DNA of 37,408 bases, taken from Haloferula sp. BvORR071. Lineage in GTDB: Bacteria > Verrucomicrobiota > Verrucomicrobiia > Verrucomicrobiales > Akkermansiaceae. The stretch lies in NCBI RefSeq assembly GCF_000739615.1, contig NZ_BATP01000054.1, positions 1 to 37,408 on the forward strand, in the 5' to 3' direction. A model generated the notes under the pieces. It was not told the origin of the DNA, searched no databases, and saw only the letters and a program-made list of their open reading frames with translations. Below are positions 16,022-23,650 of the stretch, in pieces. Within the stretch, counting starts at the first letter, position 1. Each line of letters starts with the position of its first letter. The position numbers were made by a program, and so were the translations under genes.

Positions 16022-16392
16022 ATGGATCTCTCCGCCATCCGGAAGTGGGATGAATTCCACGACCTCTTCGTCGCCACCTTCGGTTTCCCGGCTACTACGG
16101 GCGGAATATGAATGCATGGATCGATTGCATGGGCGATGCCGCCATGACGGAGGAGGGCGGCATCTTCCTCCATCTCGATGGTGCCACAGAGCTCAAGCAA
16201 AGCCACCCGGTCATCTGGGAAGCGCTCAATGAATGTGCTGCCTTTTTGAACTACCGCCAGCACATGGGTGGCGGGCCGCCGATCCTGGCGCTCTCTTACT
16301 TTGCCTAGCCGACCTCCAGCCCTACACCGACAAATGGCAGCCGGCGTGGAGTTATCTAGCCATGCTCGATGAAGTGGAGAAGCTCGCGTGAC
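16022..16392 (+). pseudogene. Frameshifted barstar-type ribonuclease inhibitor
   Basis: The first frame reads MDLSAIRKWDEFHDLFVATF then GFP. At 16084-16089 the frame must shift by one base to continue as GYYGRNMNAWIDCMGDAAM and onward to GGGPPILALSYFA, ending at 16308. Joined, this is a barstar fold: N-terminal strand, helix ending in a Pro, the signature PxYYGRNxxAxxDC, and a C-terminal strand. Barstar proteins bind and block RNase toxins. The simplest explanation is loss of one T in the TTT run. A further open stretch in the third frame (16305-16392, LQPYTDKWQPAWSYLAMLDE) may be a C-terminal extension after a second shift or part of another decayed gene. No barnase-type toxin was seen nearby. 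Confidence 0.7.
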
Positions 16393-16429
16393 TATCTTGC
16401 CAGCGCTGTTCGGGTAAGCCGTGATCCCC

Positions 16430-16885
16430 ATGAATAGAGCCTTCAAAATCGTCCTCCTGTCCGCCCTTGCGGTGGTGGTGGCTATTTTCGCCCTCGGCTG
16501 GTGGGCCTTCCAGAGCTGCAACGAGATCGAGGTCCACGCGGCGCGGGTCGATTGGCTGCCCGCCACGGCTTCCGATATCTCCTCCTGTTGGATCAAGACG
16601 AATGCTTTTGATGTTGCCCACGTCTATGAGTTCCATATCGGCAAGGGTGACTTCGAGTCGCTGGCCCGCGAGCGCAAGTGGCCGGTGAAGCCGATCGTCG
16701 CGCCGCAGGAGATCATCCGTTACCTGGATTTTCTTCCTGCCGGGCACCCGGCGGCCAAGGAGCCGGGGCGTGTCACGAGCCGTGCCGGACTCTACTATCG
16801 ATATAGTCAGAACAATGGCGGCGGTACCACCGTGGTCTACGATGAGGCCAGCTCGACCGCCTATGTGGACTGGAGTGCCCGCTGA
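16430..16885 (+). CDS. Single-pass membrane-anchored hypothetical protein
   Basis: A 151-residue protein with an N-terminal membrane helix (MNRAFKIVLLSALAVVVAIF and a few more residues) and an extracytoplasmic domain of about 115 residues. The domain contains CNEIEVHAARVDWLPATASD, a SCWIKTNAF segment and LYYRYSQNNGGGTTVVYDEA. I do not recognise the family. The ATG at 16430 was preferred to the GTG at 16421. Twenty-eight bases separate it from the next gene, so the two could be co-transcribed. Confidence 0.65.
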   Translation: MNRAFKIVLLSALAVVVAIFALGWWAFQSCNEIEVHAARVDWLPATASDISSCWIKTNAFDVAHVYEFHIGKGDFESLARERKWPVKPIVAPQEIIRYLDFLPAGHPAAKEPGRVTSRAGLYYRYSQNNGGGTTVVYDEASSTAYVDWSAR

Positions 16886-16913
16886 GTTTGCTGCCTTGGA
16901 CTCCTGACCCATC

Positions 16914-17666
16914 GTGTACTTCCCCGACCTCAGCCCCTACACTTACGCGCCCAGAGGGTGCGATCCTCCCGCGCTGAATATCGGTTGGCTGGATCGTGCG
17001 CATGAGTTCACACGCAGCACGGTGCCGACGGGCTTCATGGAGCGGCTCCGCAGGCTGATGCTCACCCGCGTGAAGCAGATGCGCGGCTTCCAGACCTGCC
17101 AGTTCTGCACCGGCGAGGATCTGGATGCCGCCCTTGGCACGGGCCCGCTGTCGGAGGATGAGCGGAGGGCTCTCCGGCAGGCCTGCCACGAGGACGGCCG
17201 CTTCAGCTCCGCCGAGATCCGCGTGACCGGGCAAGACGGCCGCATCTACGCTTCGCCCATGATGATCGCCCACTACGTGGAGGCCCACGGCTATCTCCCG
17301 CCGCCGGAGTTTGTGGAGGCCGTCATGCAGACGATGTTCCTCACACCGCGGCGCATGATTCTCCACCGGGTGAGGGAGCATGGACGTGTGCGTTGTCTGT
17401 CCCCCGAGGCCATCGATCCGCGGAACTACCCGGCCTCCTTTGTCATCGATGAGATCGAGCGCGATATCCCGGTCGTCTTCGGAGTGATCCAGCTTTGGGA
17501 CGGCAGCGGTGGCGAGAAGCACCCGCACCTCCACTACATCTGCCCGCGCTGCGGCACGGAGCAGAATGTCGATCTCCACCCGGACGACGCGAACCCGCGC
17601 TTCGGCTCCTGCGATTCGTGCTTATGGCGGTCGCCCGTGCTCATCCAGTGGCGGCAGGACCAGTAG
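16914..17666 (+). CDS. DUF7919-like protein with C-terminal zinc ribbon
   Basis: A 250-residue protein starting at GTG. Its N-terminal two thirds show NIGWLDRAHEFTRSTVPTGF, RGFQTCQFC, EIRVTGQDGRIYASP and IAHYVEAHGYLPPPEFVEAV. This pattern (GWLD..h.F, RGFh.CefC, dG..Y.AP..I.HY...H.Y.PP.eF) is common in short hypothetical proteins that I associate with DUF7919. The last 70 residues add an unrelated module ending in a four-cysteine ribbon (ICPRCGTEQ and GSCDSC). Such small domains often sit next to toxin-immunity genes, but the function is unknown. The GTG start is supported by the start of similarity; the stop lies 61 bp before the convergent VapC-like gene's end. Confidence 0.75.
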   Translation: MYFPDLSPYTYAPRGCDPPALNIGWLDRAHEFTRSTVPTGFMERLRRLMLTRVKQMRGFQTCQFCTGEDLDAALGTGPLSEDERRALRQACHEDGRFSSAEIRVTGQDGRIYASPMMIAHYVEAHGYLPPPEFVEAVMQTMFLTPRRMILHRVREHGRVRCLSPEAIDPRNYPASFVIDEIERDIPVVFGVIQLWDGSGGEKHPHLHYICPRCGTEQNVDLHPDDANPRFGSCDSCLWRSPVLIQWRQDQ

Positions 17667-17727
17667 CGGAGAGCCGCTCTTCGAGCGTGATTTCGTGGCC
17701 AAGCTTCTTTCAGAAGCGAGTCCACCA

Positions 17728-18138
17728 TCATGCCATCCCCACCACCACTGCGCCAGGAATCCCTGTATCCAAGGTAGCCAATACTCCTCCGTGATGCACT
17801 GCAAGCGCGAGAAGATGCGCGTCTGTCGATTGCGAGGGACCAACGCACCACTTGGGCCATGGCCCTGTTGGCGATAAATCATCCGGGATGAACTCGTGGC
17901 GGGTACCTAGCGCGGCCAGCATTCCGCCAAGCATTTTTGCAGCATCGGCCAGCGCCACTCGCCCTCCGCTCCTCTGCACTGATACCCGGATGAAGCCGAG
18001 TTCCACGATGGGCGTCGTGCAGAGCTTCACCCCGCGTCGTCCCTTCATCTCGCCAAGCCACCGGGCCGTCCGCTGGTGCTCCGAATGATCGGACCACCCC
18101 CAAGCCACCAACAGGTTAACATCGAGCAGATGTTTCAT
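17728..18138 (-). CDS. VapC-like PIN-domain toxin
   Basis: A 136-residue PIN-domain protein, most likely the ribonuclease toxin of a type II toxin-antitoxin pair. The conserved acidic residues are visible: Asp6 in LLDVNLLVAW, Glu46 in PIVELGFIRV, Asp106 in STDAHLLALA and Asp124 in LATLDTGI, the usual Mg2+-binding set. The length matches VapC proteins. The ATG directly follows the TGA stop of the upstream antitoxin gene (TGA-ATG), so translation is probably coupled. The pair runs opposite to the genes on its left. GTTAACA, a variant of the TCTAACA motif, lies near the start. Confidence 0.87.
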   Translation of the reverse strand: MKHLLDVNLLVAWGWSDHSEHQRTARWLGEMKGRRGVKLCTTPIVELGFIRVSVQRSGGRVALADAAKMLGGMLAALGTRHEFIPDDLSPTGPWPKWCVGPSQSTDAHLLALAVHHGGVLATLDTGIPGAVVVGMA

Positions 18139-18381
18139 TCACGGGAAGTCGGCGAGCATTTCGCGAACGGACTCGCTGGACAGTGGCGGCGCATCCAGCA
18201 ACGGGGCAAAGATCATTGCGCCGGTATGCGGACACTTCACCAGTTGCGGTTCGGCGGGGACTGGATCCGGCCCAGCTGCCCGGCGGCGCAGGTATTCGGA
18301 GACCGTGATCCGTTGCCGCTTCGCCGCCGCCCGGATCCGTCGTGCCTCCTCATCCGTAACCTTGAAGGTGAGTGTCTTCAC
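18139..18381 (-). CDS. VapB-like antitoxin (ribbon-helix-helix type)
   Basis: An 80-residue protein starting at GTG (VKTLTFKVTDEEARRIRAAA) whose first 38 residues match a ribbon-helix-helix DNA-binding domain: a short beta strand (TLTFKV), a helix, then RITVSEYLRRRA. The C-terminal half contains LVKCPHTGAMIFAPLLDAPP and an acidic tail that would bind the PIN toxin. As in other such pairs it probably represses its own operon. The GTG start is inferred from where similarity begins; the long upstream frame is a shadow of the lipoprotein gene. A TACAAT-like -10 box lies near 18423-18428 on this strand, but I see no good -35. Confidence 0.75.
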   Translation of the reverse strand: MKTLTFKVTDEEARRIRAAAKRQRITVSEYLRRRAAGPDPVPAEPQLVKCPHTGAMIFAPLLDAPPLSSESVREMLADFP

Positions 18382-18446
18382 GGGTATGACGGTAATACCG
18401 ATGGGTGCGGGCTCAAGCGCAAATTGTAGCTCGCGCCCGATCCACC

Positions 18447-18854
18447 TCACTCCACCCACTTCGCCGTGACCACCGCCTTGATCGGATCCGGTTTGCGATT
18501 CGGGTAGTCCGGTACCGGCGGGCGCCCCACCGCGGTGAAGGCCGCCGTCTCGCCGGGGGCCAGGCTCTTGATCTGCGCATACGCCGCATCGCCCGTGCTG
18601 CGGGAGGAGGCGGCGATCCCGGGCTCCTTGCTGCCCTTGTAATTTTCCCACACCCGGTAGCAGACCATCACATCCTTCATCGCATGCTTCGTCGGGTTCG
18701 TCACAGTCCCACGCACCTCGTAGTGCATGGTCGGTGAATCCAGGTGCACCAGTTGCTCGCTCACGATCTTCGGTGCCGGATCACCCTTGCCGCAGTGGGA
18801 AAGGGACATCGCGGCCACACAGCCGGCAAGCAGGAGGAGGGGGGACTTCATCAT
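18447..18854 (-). CDS. Putative lipoprotein with FxLYD-like domain
   Basis: A 135-residue exported protein. The N-terminus MMKSPLLLLAGCVAAMSLSH followed by Cys reads as a lipoprotein signal, with either LLAGC or LSHC as lipobox; neither is ideal. The rest is a single beta-sandwich-like domain with YEVRGTVTNPTKHAMKDVMV and CYRVWENYKGS, which fits the FxLYD pattern (V.G.V.N.....l..V.V.........G), then SLAPGETAAF. The function of FxLYD domains is not established. A Met one codon later (18851) is equally possible. It is upstream of vapBC on the same strand, separated by about 65 bp. Confidence 0.7.
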   Translation of the reverse strand: MMKSPLLLLAGCVAAMSLSHCGKGDPAPKIVSEQLVHLDSPTMHYEVRGTVTNPTKHAMKDVMVCYRVWENYKGSKEPGIAASSRSTGDAAYAQIKSLAPGETAAFTAVGRPPVPDYPNRKPDPIKAVVTAKWVE

Positions 18855-19015
18855 GAGTTGAGCGGGGTTGGGGCGAGCCGCCGCCCCTGTCGATGGCGAA
18901 GCCCCGCGCCGCACCGAATTCACCGTTCCTTCATCTTGGATCCGTGATCCTCGCGGATACGGCTTCCCTCCCGCTCGGCAAGCGCTGCCGCCCTCCATCC
19001 GATCCATCCATCACT

Positions 19016-19405
19016 TTGAATCGAATCCTTCCCTTCATCCTCATCGCCGCGCTCGCCTTCCTTGCGGGTTGGTTCTCCCGCCACTTCTACGCAGGAGGAC
19101 CGGGCGAGGGAATCCAGTGGCGCTTCACCGAGGCCGCCGCGCGAGGCGACCTCGCCGAGATGAAGCGTCTCCACCTCCTCGGTGCGGGAATCGACAGCAT
19201 CCCTACCTACGACGAAGGCCTCCAAGGCACACCCGCCCTGCAAGCCGCCGCCGATGCCGGCCAGCCCGAGACCGTGAAGTGGCTGCTCGATCACGGTGCC
19301 GATCCGGCGCGACAGACTTCCGATGTCACTCCTTTGAGCGGAGCCGAGTATCGTGCCCGCGCCGCCGCGGAGACTGCGAAGCTGATCCGGGATCGTGTGA
19401 AGTAG
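19016..19405 (+). CDS. Membrane-anchored ankyrin-repeat protein, paralog A
   Basis: A 129-residue protein read from a TTG codon (LNRILPFILIAALAFLAGWF), giving an N-terminal membrane helix. About two ankyrin repeats follow: FTEAAARGDLAEMKRLHLLG and TPALQAAADAGQPETVKWLL then DHGADP, the classic ankyrin turn. The ATG at 18893 would add a 41-residue non-coding-looking extension overlapping the divergent lipoprotein gene, so I chose the TTG. It is related in plan to the next gene (membrane segment plus ankyrin repeats) and only about 100 bp before it. Ankyrin repeats mediate protein binding; no partner is evident. Confidence 0.65.
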   Translation: MNRILPFILIAALAFLAGWFSRHFYAGGPGEGIQWRFTEAAARGDLAEMKRLHLLGAGIDSIPTYDEGLQGTPALQAAADAGQPETVKWLLDHGADPARQTSDVTPLSGAEYRARAAAETAKLIRDRVK

Positions 19406-19510
19406 CGGGCGAACCGCGCCTTCCTTCCGTGAAATCCCCGCGAAGAAATCCGCCTACGTTGCTTCGCCTCCCATGCCCGCGTTATCCTCACCGCGAATCG
19501 CAGCCCTGCC

Positions 19511-20119
19511 GTGTCGTTCGAATTAGTCCTGTGGCTTATCCCCAATCTCTTCATCGCTCTCGTGGTGTTGTTGATTGCGTTCATTGTCGTGAAGCTGGTG
19601 AATGTCTCCAGGCCACAGCGGCGGCGGATCCATCTCGGTAAGCGGGGCTGGTGGGGCGTGCTGCTGTTTCTCTTCCTGGCGATCCTGGTCATGACTGCCA
19701 TCAGCCGCCCTCCAGAATGGCGCGAGGCCACGGAGAGGGAACTGACCGATGCCTGTGATGGCGACCATATGCTTCGTGCCCGCTTCTGGCTACTTATGGG
19801 CGCGAATCCGGACGGCGAGTCCGATCTCACCCCGCCGCTCTGCGTCGCGGCGTATCACCACAGCCACCGCGTGCTTCGCCTTCTATTGGAGAAGGGAGCC
19901 AACCCGAACAAGATGGCGGAGCCGGAGGGCACTCCTTTGTCCGACGCGGTCAACTCCCGCAACCCCGAAGCCATCAAGCTCCTCCTCGCCGCTGGTGCTG
20001 ACCCACGCTACAGCTCCACCTGGACCGCGGCCGATCAAGCGAAGAGGCTCCACTATGACGAGCTCATCCCCCTGATCCGACCTTATCTCTCCGAGCCCGA
20101 GGCACCGCCACAGCGCTGA
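19511..20119 (+). CDS. Membrane-anchored ankyrin-repeat protein, paralog B
   Basis: A 202-residue protein from a GTG start. Two hydrophobic helices (LVLWLIPNLFIALVVLLIAF and GVLLFLFLAILVMTAI) flank a basic loop (RPQRRRIHLGKRG). The C-terminal half carries three ankyrin repeats: LTDACDGDHMLRARFWLLMG, LCVAAYHHSHRVLRLLLEKG and LSDAVNSRNPEAIKLLLAAG, each ending in a GA(N/D)P turn. It is likely to display the repeats on one side of the inner membrane. Together with the preceding gene it forms a tandem pair of similar design. Partner and role are unknown. Confidence 0.8.
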   Translation: MSFELVLWLIPNLFIALVVLLIAFIVVKLVNVSRPQRRRIHLGKRGWWGVLLFLFLAILVMTAISRPPEWREATERELTDACDGDHMLRARFWLLMGANPDGESDLTPPLCVAAYHHSHRVLRLLLEKGANPNKMAEPEGTPLSDAVNSRNPEAIKLLLAAGADPRYSSTWTAADQAKRLHYDELIPLIRPYLSEPEAPPQR

Positions 20120-20285
20120 GGGCGTCGCACCCTCTGCGTGCGCCATTTCGCAGGCAAGCTTCCTCTGGAGGTGGCTCGCCGCGGGTCGCCCCTCACGGGA
20201 AATCCGCAAGCATCTCGCGCAGGAGCCTTGGCGCATTTGGCGCTCCCTCATGTTTCTCCGCCTGCAGCGACAGCTTGCCTCGCTT

Positions 20286-21329
20286 CTACTTCACCGCATC
20301 TCTCGGGATCACTGCCGTGCGCTTGGAGCGCGACTCGTGTTCGTCTCCCGGGGCCAGTTGGGTTGAGCCGGGCTTGGTGTTGTAGAAGGTGTGTAGGAAG
20401 AGCCCGTCTTTCCGCGCTTTGCTGGTGATTTCGGCTTCTATCAGCGCGTGGGTGCCATCCTTGAAGCGGACGAAGTAGTGCGCCCGCGGTGCCACCGGGC
20501 GCCAGACGCCATCGGGCTCGGTCTCATCATGGCCCACCCGTGCTTCGCTCGCATAGCCGCCCGAGGGCGCGGTGAAGCCCGGCCCGTTTACTGGTGCGAT
20601 CTCGCCCTCCGGCACGGTGATCAGGCATGACCAGGTGTAGCGCTCCTTCGCCCCGCCCTGTGGCCGCGCGGCGGGATCCACATCCAGGCGGAAATCGACG
20701 GCATGGCCCGTGCCCGCTTCATCCACGCAGACCCGCAGTACACCGCCATTGGGGGCGAGCGGCTGGTGACCGAGCTTGCAGCGGACCAGCGGCTCGATCG
20801 CGCCCAGCTTGGCCAAGGTCAGCTTGCTCGGCATCGCCGGATTCATGTAGCGCCGGCCGCCATCGTCCGCCATTCCGTAAATGCAGATCAGCTGTGAGGT
20901 CACGCCATTGCCCTCATAGTCGGATATCATCGTGTAGCCCTCCTTCGCGGCGGTGACCGAGAGCTGGCCGCCTTGCACGCCGCTCACCTTGAAGAGCCCC
21001 TTCGCATCGGTGCGCACGATCATGCCGTCCCTGCCGGGGCTTTTCATACCATGGACGTAGTAGGTCACCTCCGCGTCCGGCACCGGATCCCCGTGCTGAT
21101 CCACCACCAGCCCGTAGAAAAGGATCTCCGCGGACATCATCCGCTTCATCGATTCCTGTGGAGTCTCCCCCGGCAGGACCCGCGCCGCGCCGGGTGCCGC
21201 CACTCCCGCCGGCAGGCCATCACTGCCAGGTCCGAGCGGGCGCTTGACGTAAAAGAAAAGCCCGAAGACCGCCAGCACGATGATCGCGGCCGCCACCGCA
21301 CCCAACTTTGACCAGCTGTTCATCTTCAT
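20286..21329 (-). CDS. Signal-anchored protein with carboxypeptidase-regulatory-like domain
   Basis: A 347-residue protein. MKMNSWSKLGAVAAAIIVLA and following residues form an N-terminal membrane anchor (about 9-28). A Gly/Pro/Ala linker follows, then a beta-sandwich of the carboxypeptidase-regulatory type near 70-135 (ILFYGLVVDQHGDPVPDAEV, TDAKGLFKVSGVQGGQLSVT, AAKEGYTMISD). Such domains are Ig-like modules of envelope proteins. The remaining 200 residues contain a segment of external beta-type composition and a run near the end (AHYFVRFKDGTHALIEAEIT) that I do not recognise. It is transcribed divergently from the ADP-ribosylglycohydrolase-like gene. Confidence 0.8.
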   Translation of the reverse strand: MKMNSWSKLGAVAAAIIVLAVFGLFFYVKRPLGPGSDGLPAGVAAPGAARVLPGETPQESMKRMMSAEILFYGLVVDQHGDPVPDAEVTYYVHGMKSPGRDGMIVRTDAKGLFKVSGVQGGQLSVTAAKEGYTMISDYEGNGVTSQLICIYGMADDGGRRYMNPAMPSKLTLAKLGAIEPLVRCKLGHQPLAPNGGVLRVCVDEAGTGHAVDFRLDVDPAARPQGGAKERYTWSCLITVPEGEIAPVNGPGFTAPSGGYASEARVGHDETEPDGVWRPVAPRAHYFVRFKDGTHALIEAEITSKARKDGLFLHTFYNTKPGSTQLAPGDEHESRSKRTAVIPRDAVK

Positions 21330-21491
21330 CGCATCGGGCTGGGAGCCAGCCTCGTCGCGCCTGCTGCCGCTGGCAAGCTTCTTGGCGCAAGCGAGGCAGG
21401 GGTGGATGGCGCTGCATCCGCCCTGCTTGCCCCCTCCTCATTCCATAAACCGCCCTTGCGCCCCGCCATTCCCATCGTAAGAAACCCACCC

Positions 21492-22478
21492 ATGACCCCG
21501 CCCACCGCCGCCTTCCACGGTTCCCTCGCTGCCGATGCCCTCGCCATGCCGGTCCACTGGTATTACGACCGCGATGCCCTGCTCCGCGAATACGGCCTCG
21601 TCGATCACTTCGTCGCCCCGCACAACCCGCACACCGGCACCTTCATGCACCGCACCCACTACGCGGCGCTGAATGAGAAGGGCGACATCCTGCGCGAGCA
21701 GGGGCAGTACTACGGCACCGGTGGTGAGGGCATCCACTACCACCAATTCCTCCAGGCCGGCGAGAACACCCTGAACTTCCAGCTCGCGATCGAGCTCCAC
21801 GATCTCGTCAAAAACGAACTCGGCGGCCGCTACGATGCCGATGCCTGGCTCGACCGCTACATCGCCCGCATGCTGGAGCCCGGCTGGCACCACGATACCT
21901 TCGTGGAGGAATATCACCGCAAGTTCTTCACCCACTACTCCGAGGGCAAGCCCCCGCGCGAGTGCGGTATTTCCGACAAGCACATCGGTGGCCTCGCCCA
22001 GGTGCCCGCCCTCCTCGCCGCCCTCGAAGACCAACCTTTGGATTACCGCCGCGCCGCCGTGAAGGAACACGTGGCCCTCACCCACAAGCACCCCGAGACA
22101 CTGCGCGCCGCCGATACCCTCGTCCGCCTGTTAGATGCCATCGCGAAGGGTGCCACGATCCGCGATGCCATCCGCGCGGAGGCCAATGACTGGCTTCCCG
22201 CCGAAGACATCGAAGCCTGGATCGCCGCCGGCGAGGCCGACAACCACGTCGTCGGCGAACGCTTCAGCGCCGCCTGCTACGTCGAGGACTCCGTGCCCGG
22301 CTCCCTCTACCTCGCCTGGAAATACCAGGATAACTTCAAGGCCGGCCTCACCGCCAACACCATGGCCGGCGGCGATAACTGCCACCGCGGCGCCATCGTC
22401 GGCAGCTTGCTGGCAGCGGGCAGGGGAGGGGTCCCGGAGGAGTTCCGCGTGAAGCGTCGCGAAGCTGCGGCGCATTGA
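21492..22478 (+). CDS. ADP-ribosylglycohydrolase family protein, J1-crystallin-like subgroup
   Basis: A 328-residue protein of the ADP-ribosylglycohydrolase (DraG/ARH) superfamily. The N-terminal signature is GSLAADALAMPVHWYYD (10-26) and the C-terminal one GGDNCHRGAIVGSLLAA (293-309). In catalytic members these regions supply two metal sites: a TDDT motif early on and GGDTD near the end. Here the first is replaced by AGENTLN (near residue 88) and the second lacks the second Asp, so the usual di-magnesium site cannot be complete. It could be a structural homologue or an enzyme with different chemistry. The ATG at 21492 follows AAACCCACCC. A TGTTAGA motif at 22129 supplies a rare TTA leucine codon. 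Confidence 0.85.
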   Translation: MTPPTAAFHGSLAADALAMPVHWYYDRDALLREYGLVDHFVAPHNPHTGTFMHRTHYAALNEKGDILREQGQYYGTGGEGIHYHQFLQAGENTLNFQLAIELHDLVKNELGGRYDADAWLDRYIARMLEPGWHHDTFVEEYHRKFFTHYSEGKPPRECGISDKHIGGLAQVPALLAALEDQPLDYRRAAVKEHVALTHKHPETLRAADTLVRLLDAIAKGATIRDAIRAEANDWLPAEDIEAWIAAGEADNHVVGERFSAACYVEDSVPGSLYLAWKYQDNFKAGLTANTMAGGDNCHRGAIVGSLLAAGRGGVPEEFRVKRREAAAH

Positions 22479-22562
22479 TGGGGTGCAGCGGCGGGGCTGT
22501 CGTCACTGCGGAGAGATGAATCGCACCCTCGACACCACCTCGCTGCCTGCTATTCTCTCCCC

Positions 22563-22754
22563 GTGGAGAAGACCGTGGTCAAGCGCCCCTTGGCGAGCGA
22601 AGGTATCCCGCCTCTGATCGAGGATCGCGAAGAATCGCTCGCGATCTTCGCCGAGATCCTCTCACGCGGAGCCATGTTCTATCCGGACTACGAAGATGAA
22701 GCTGCAGAAGGATATCCGCGAGTTTGTCGAATTGTTGCTCTCTCGGAAAGTTGA
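22563..22754 (+). CDS. Small hypothetical protein overlapping the nucleotidyltransferase gene
   Basis: A 63-residue frame from GTG (VEKTVVKRPLASEGIPPLIE) with a sensible composition in its first 50 residues (DREESLAIFAEILSRGAMFY, PDYEDEAAEGY). It overlaps the next gene by 59 bases in another frame. The first two thirds look coding; the tail may be a frameshift product or a true translational overlap. Small genes often precede nucleotidyltransferase-type genes in two-gene modules. I do not recognise a family. Confidence 0.45.
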   Translation: MEKTVVKRPLASEGIPPLIEDREESLAIFAEILSRGAMFYPDYEDEAAEGYPRVCRIVALSES

Positions 22755-23148
22755 CTTCCTCCTCGTCGGCGGCTTCGCGCTGGCCTTCCACGGAGCGCCG
22801 CGTTTCACGGAAGACATCGATTTCTTCATCCTGGCATCGCCGGAGAATGCGGCGCGCATGGCCGCCGTCGTGGCGGAGTTTGGTTTCTCTGAGCTTGGCT
22901 TGGGGGAGGCGGATTTCCTTGTCGTGGACCAGGTCATCCAACTCGGCAGGGCACCTCATCGTATCGATCTCCTCACCGGCATCAGCGGTGTGAGTTGGGA
23001 GGAGGCATGGGCCTCGCGTGTTGCCGTGAACCTCGATGGCTTGGCCATCCAGGTCATCGGCAAGGCGGCCTTGGAGGCTAATAAAGCGGCAACCGGCCGC
23101 CCGCAGGATCTCGCGGATCTCGCCAGGCTGAGGAACGGGAAGGCTTGA
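22696..23148 (+). CDS. Nucleotidyltransferase-fold protein (MNT/DUF6036-like)
   Basis: A 150-residue protein with the minimal nucleotidyltransferase signature: Gly-Gly at 25-26 (LLVGGFALAFHG), the paired aspartates in RFTEDIDFF (40 and 42) and a third Asp in HRIDLLTG (91). Proteins of this size and pattern are annotated as MNT-type, DUF6036 or AbiEii-related nucleotidyltransferases, and many belong to toxin-antitoxin or abortive-infection pairs. The possible partner is the overlapping 63-residue frame upstream. No HEPN-type gene is beside it. The C-terminal helix KAALEANKAATGRPQDLADL is typical of the family. It ends 8 bp before a convergent frameshifted gene. Confidence 0.8.
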   Translation: MKLQKDIREFVELLLSRKVDFLLVGGFALAFHGAPRFTEDIDFFILASPENAARMAAVVAEFGFSELGLGEADFLVVDQVIQLGRAPHRIDLLTGISGVSWEEAWASRVAVNLDGLAIQVIGKAALEANKAATGRPQDLADLARLRNGKA

Positions 23149-23156
23149 AAAGGCTG

Positions 23157-23647
23157 TCACCCCAGCGCCCGTGATTGCTGTCCGGCAGCCACCACGCCCC
23201 TCAATCTTCCCACGCGCTGCAAGATCACCCACCGCCACATCATCGCCAGCCCCAGCAGCGCCAGCCACATACTAATCACATAGTAGTGCGGAAACACCCA
23301 CTCTGCGCGGAATCCTCCCATCACCACCCGCGGGCCCTCTCCCTCCTCGCACTGCAACCACGGCGCACCCGCGATGGCATGCCCGCCGGCCCAATAGCCA
23401 CCCCGCCACAGGGCCCGCCCGCGGGATCGAAACCCATCACCTGCCCCGGATAGTAACGGTAGCCGCCTTCATCCACGATCAGCGTCTGCGGCGGCTCCGT
23501 GTTCACCCGGATCATCCTCGCCTCATGGCCCACCGCCAGGATCTTCGCATCCCAGCTCACATACACCAGATACCCCGCCACCAGCATCCCGCCCCAGAAG
23601 AAGAGCGAGCGCCACCACGGCGCAGGCCTTCGCATCACCTCACTCAT
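23157..23647 (-). pseudogene. Frameshifted two-helix membrane protein
   Basis: The first frame begins MSEVMRRPAPWWRSLFFWGG, with a membrane helix, then an external segment ending GQVMGFDPAGG. From there the protein-like sequence jumps to another frame: ALWRGGYWAGGHAIAGAPWL, then FRAEWVFPHYYVISMWLALL, a second helix, and the end at 23157. Restoring one G in the GGCGGG run (23412-23420) gives one continuous protein of about 162 residues with a helix at each end. It starts just after the stop of the beta-propeller gene (TGA, three bases, ATG), so the two form an operon. It is either a decayed gene or a homopolymer sequencing error. Confidence 0.65.
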
Positions 23648-23650
23648 TCG

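Noticed and set aside
17728..18381. Reading the PIN gene as a stand-alone tRNA nuclease
   Set aside because: The directly adjoining ribbon-helix-helix gene with TGA-ATG coupling supports a toxin-antitoxin pair instead.
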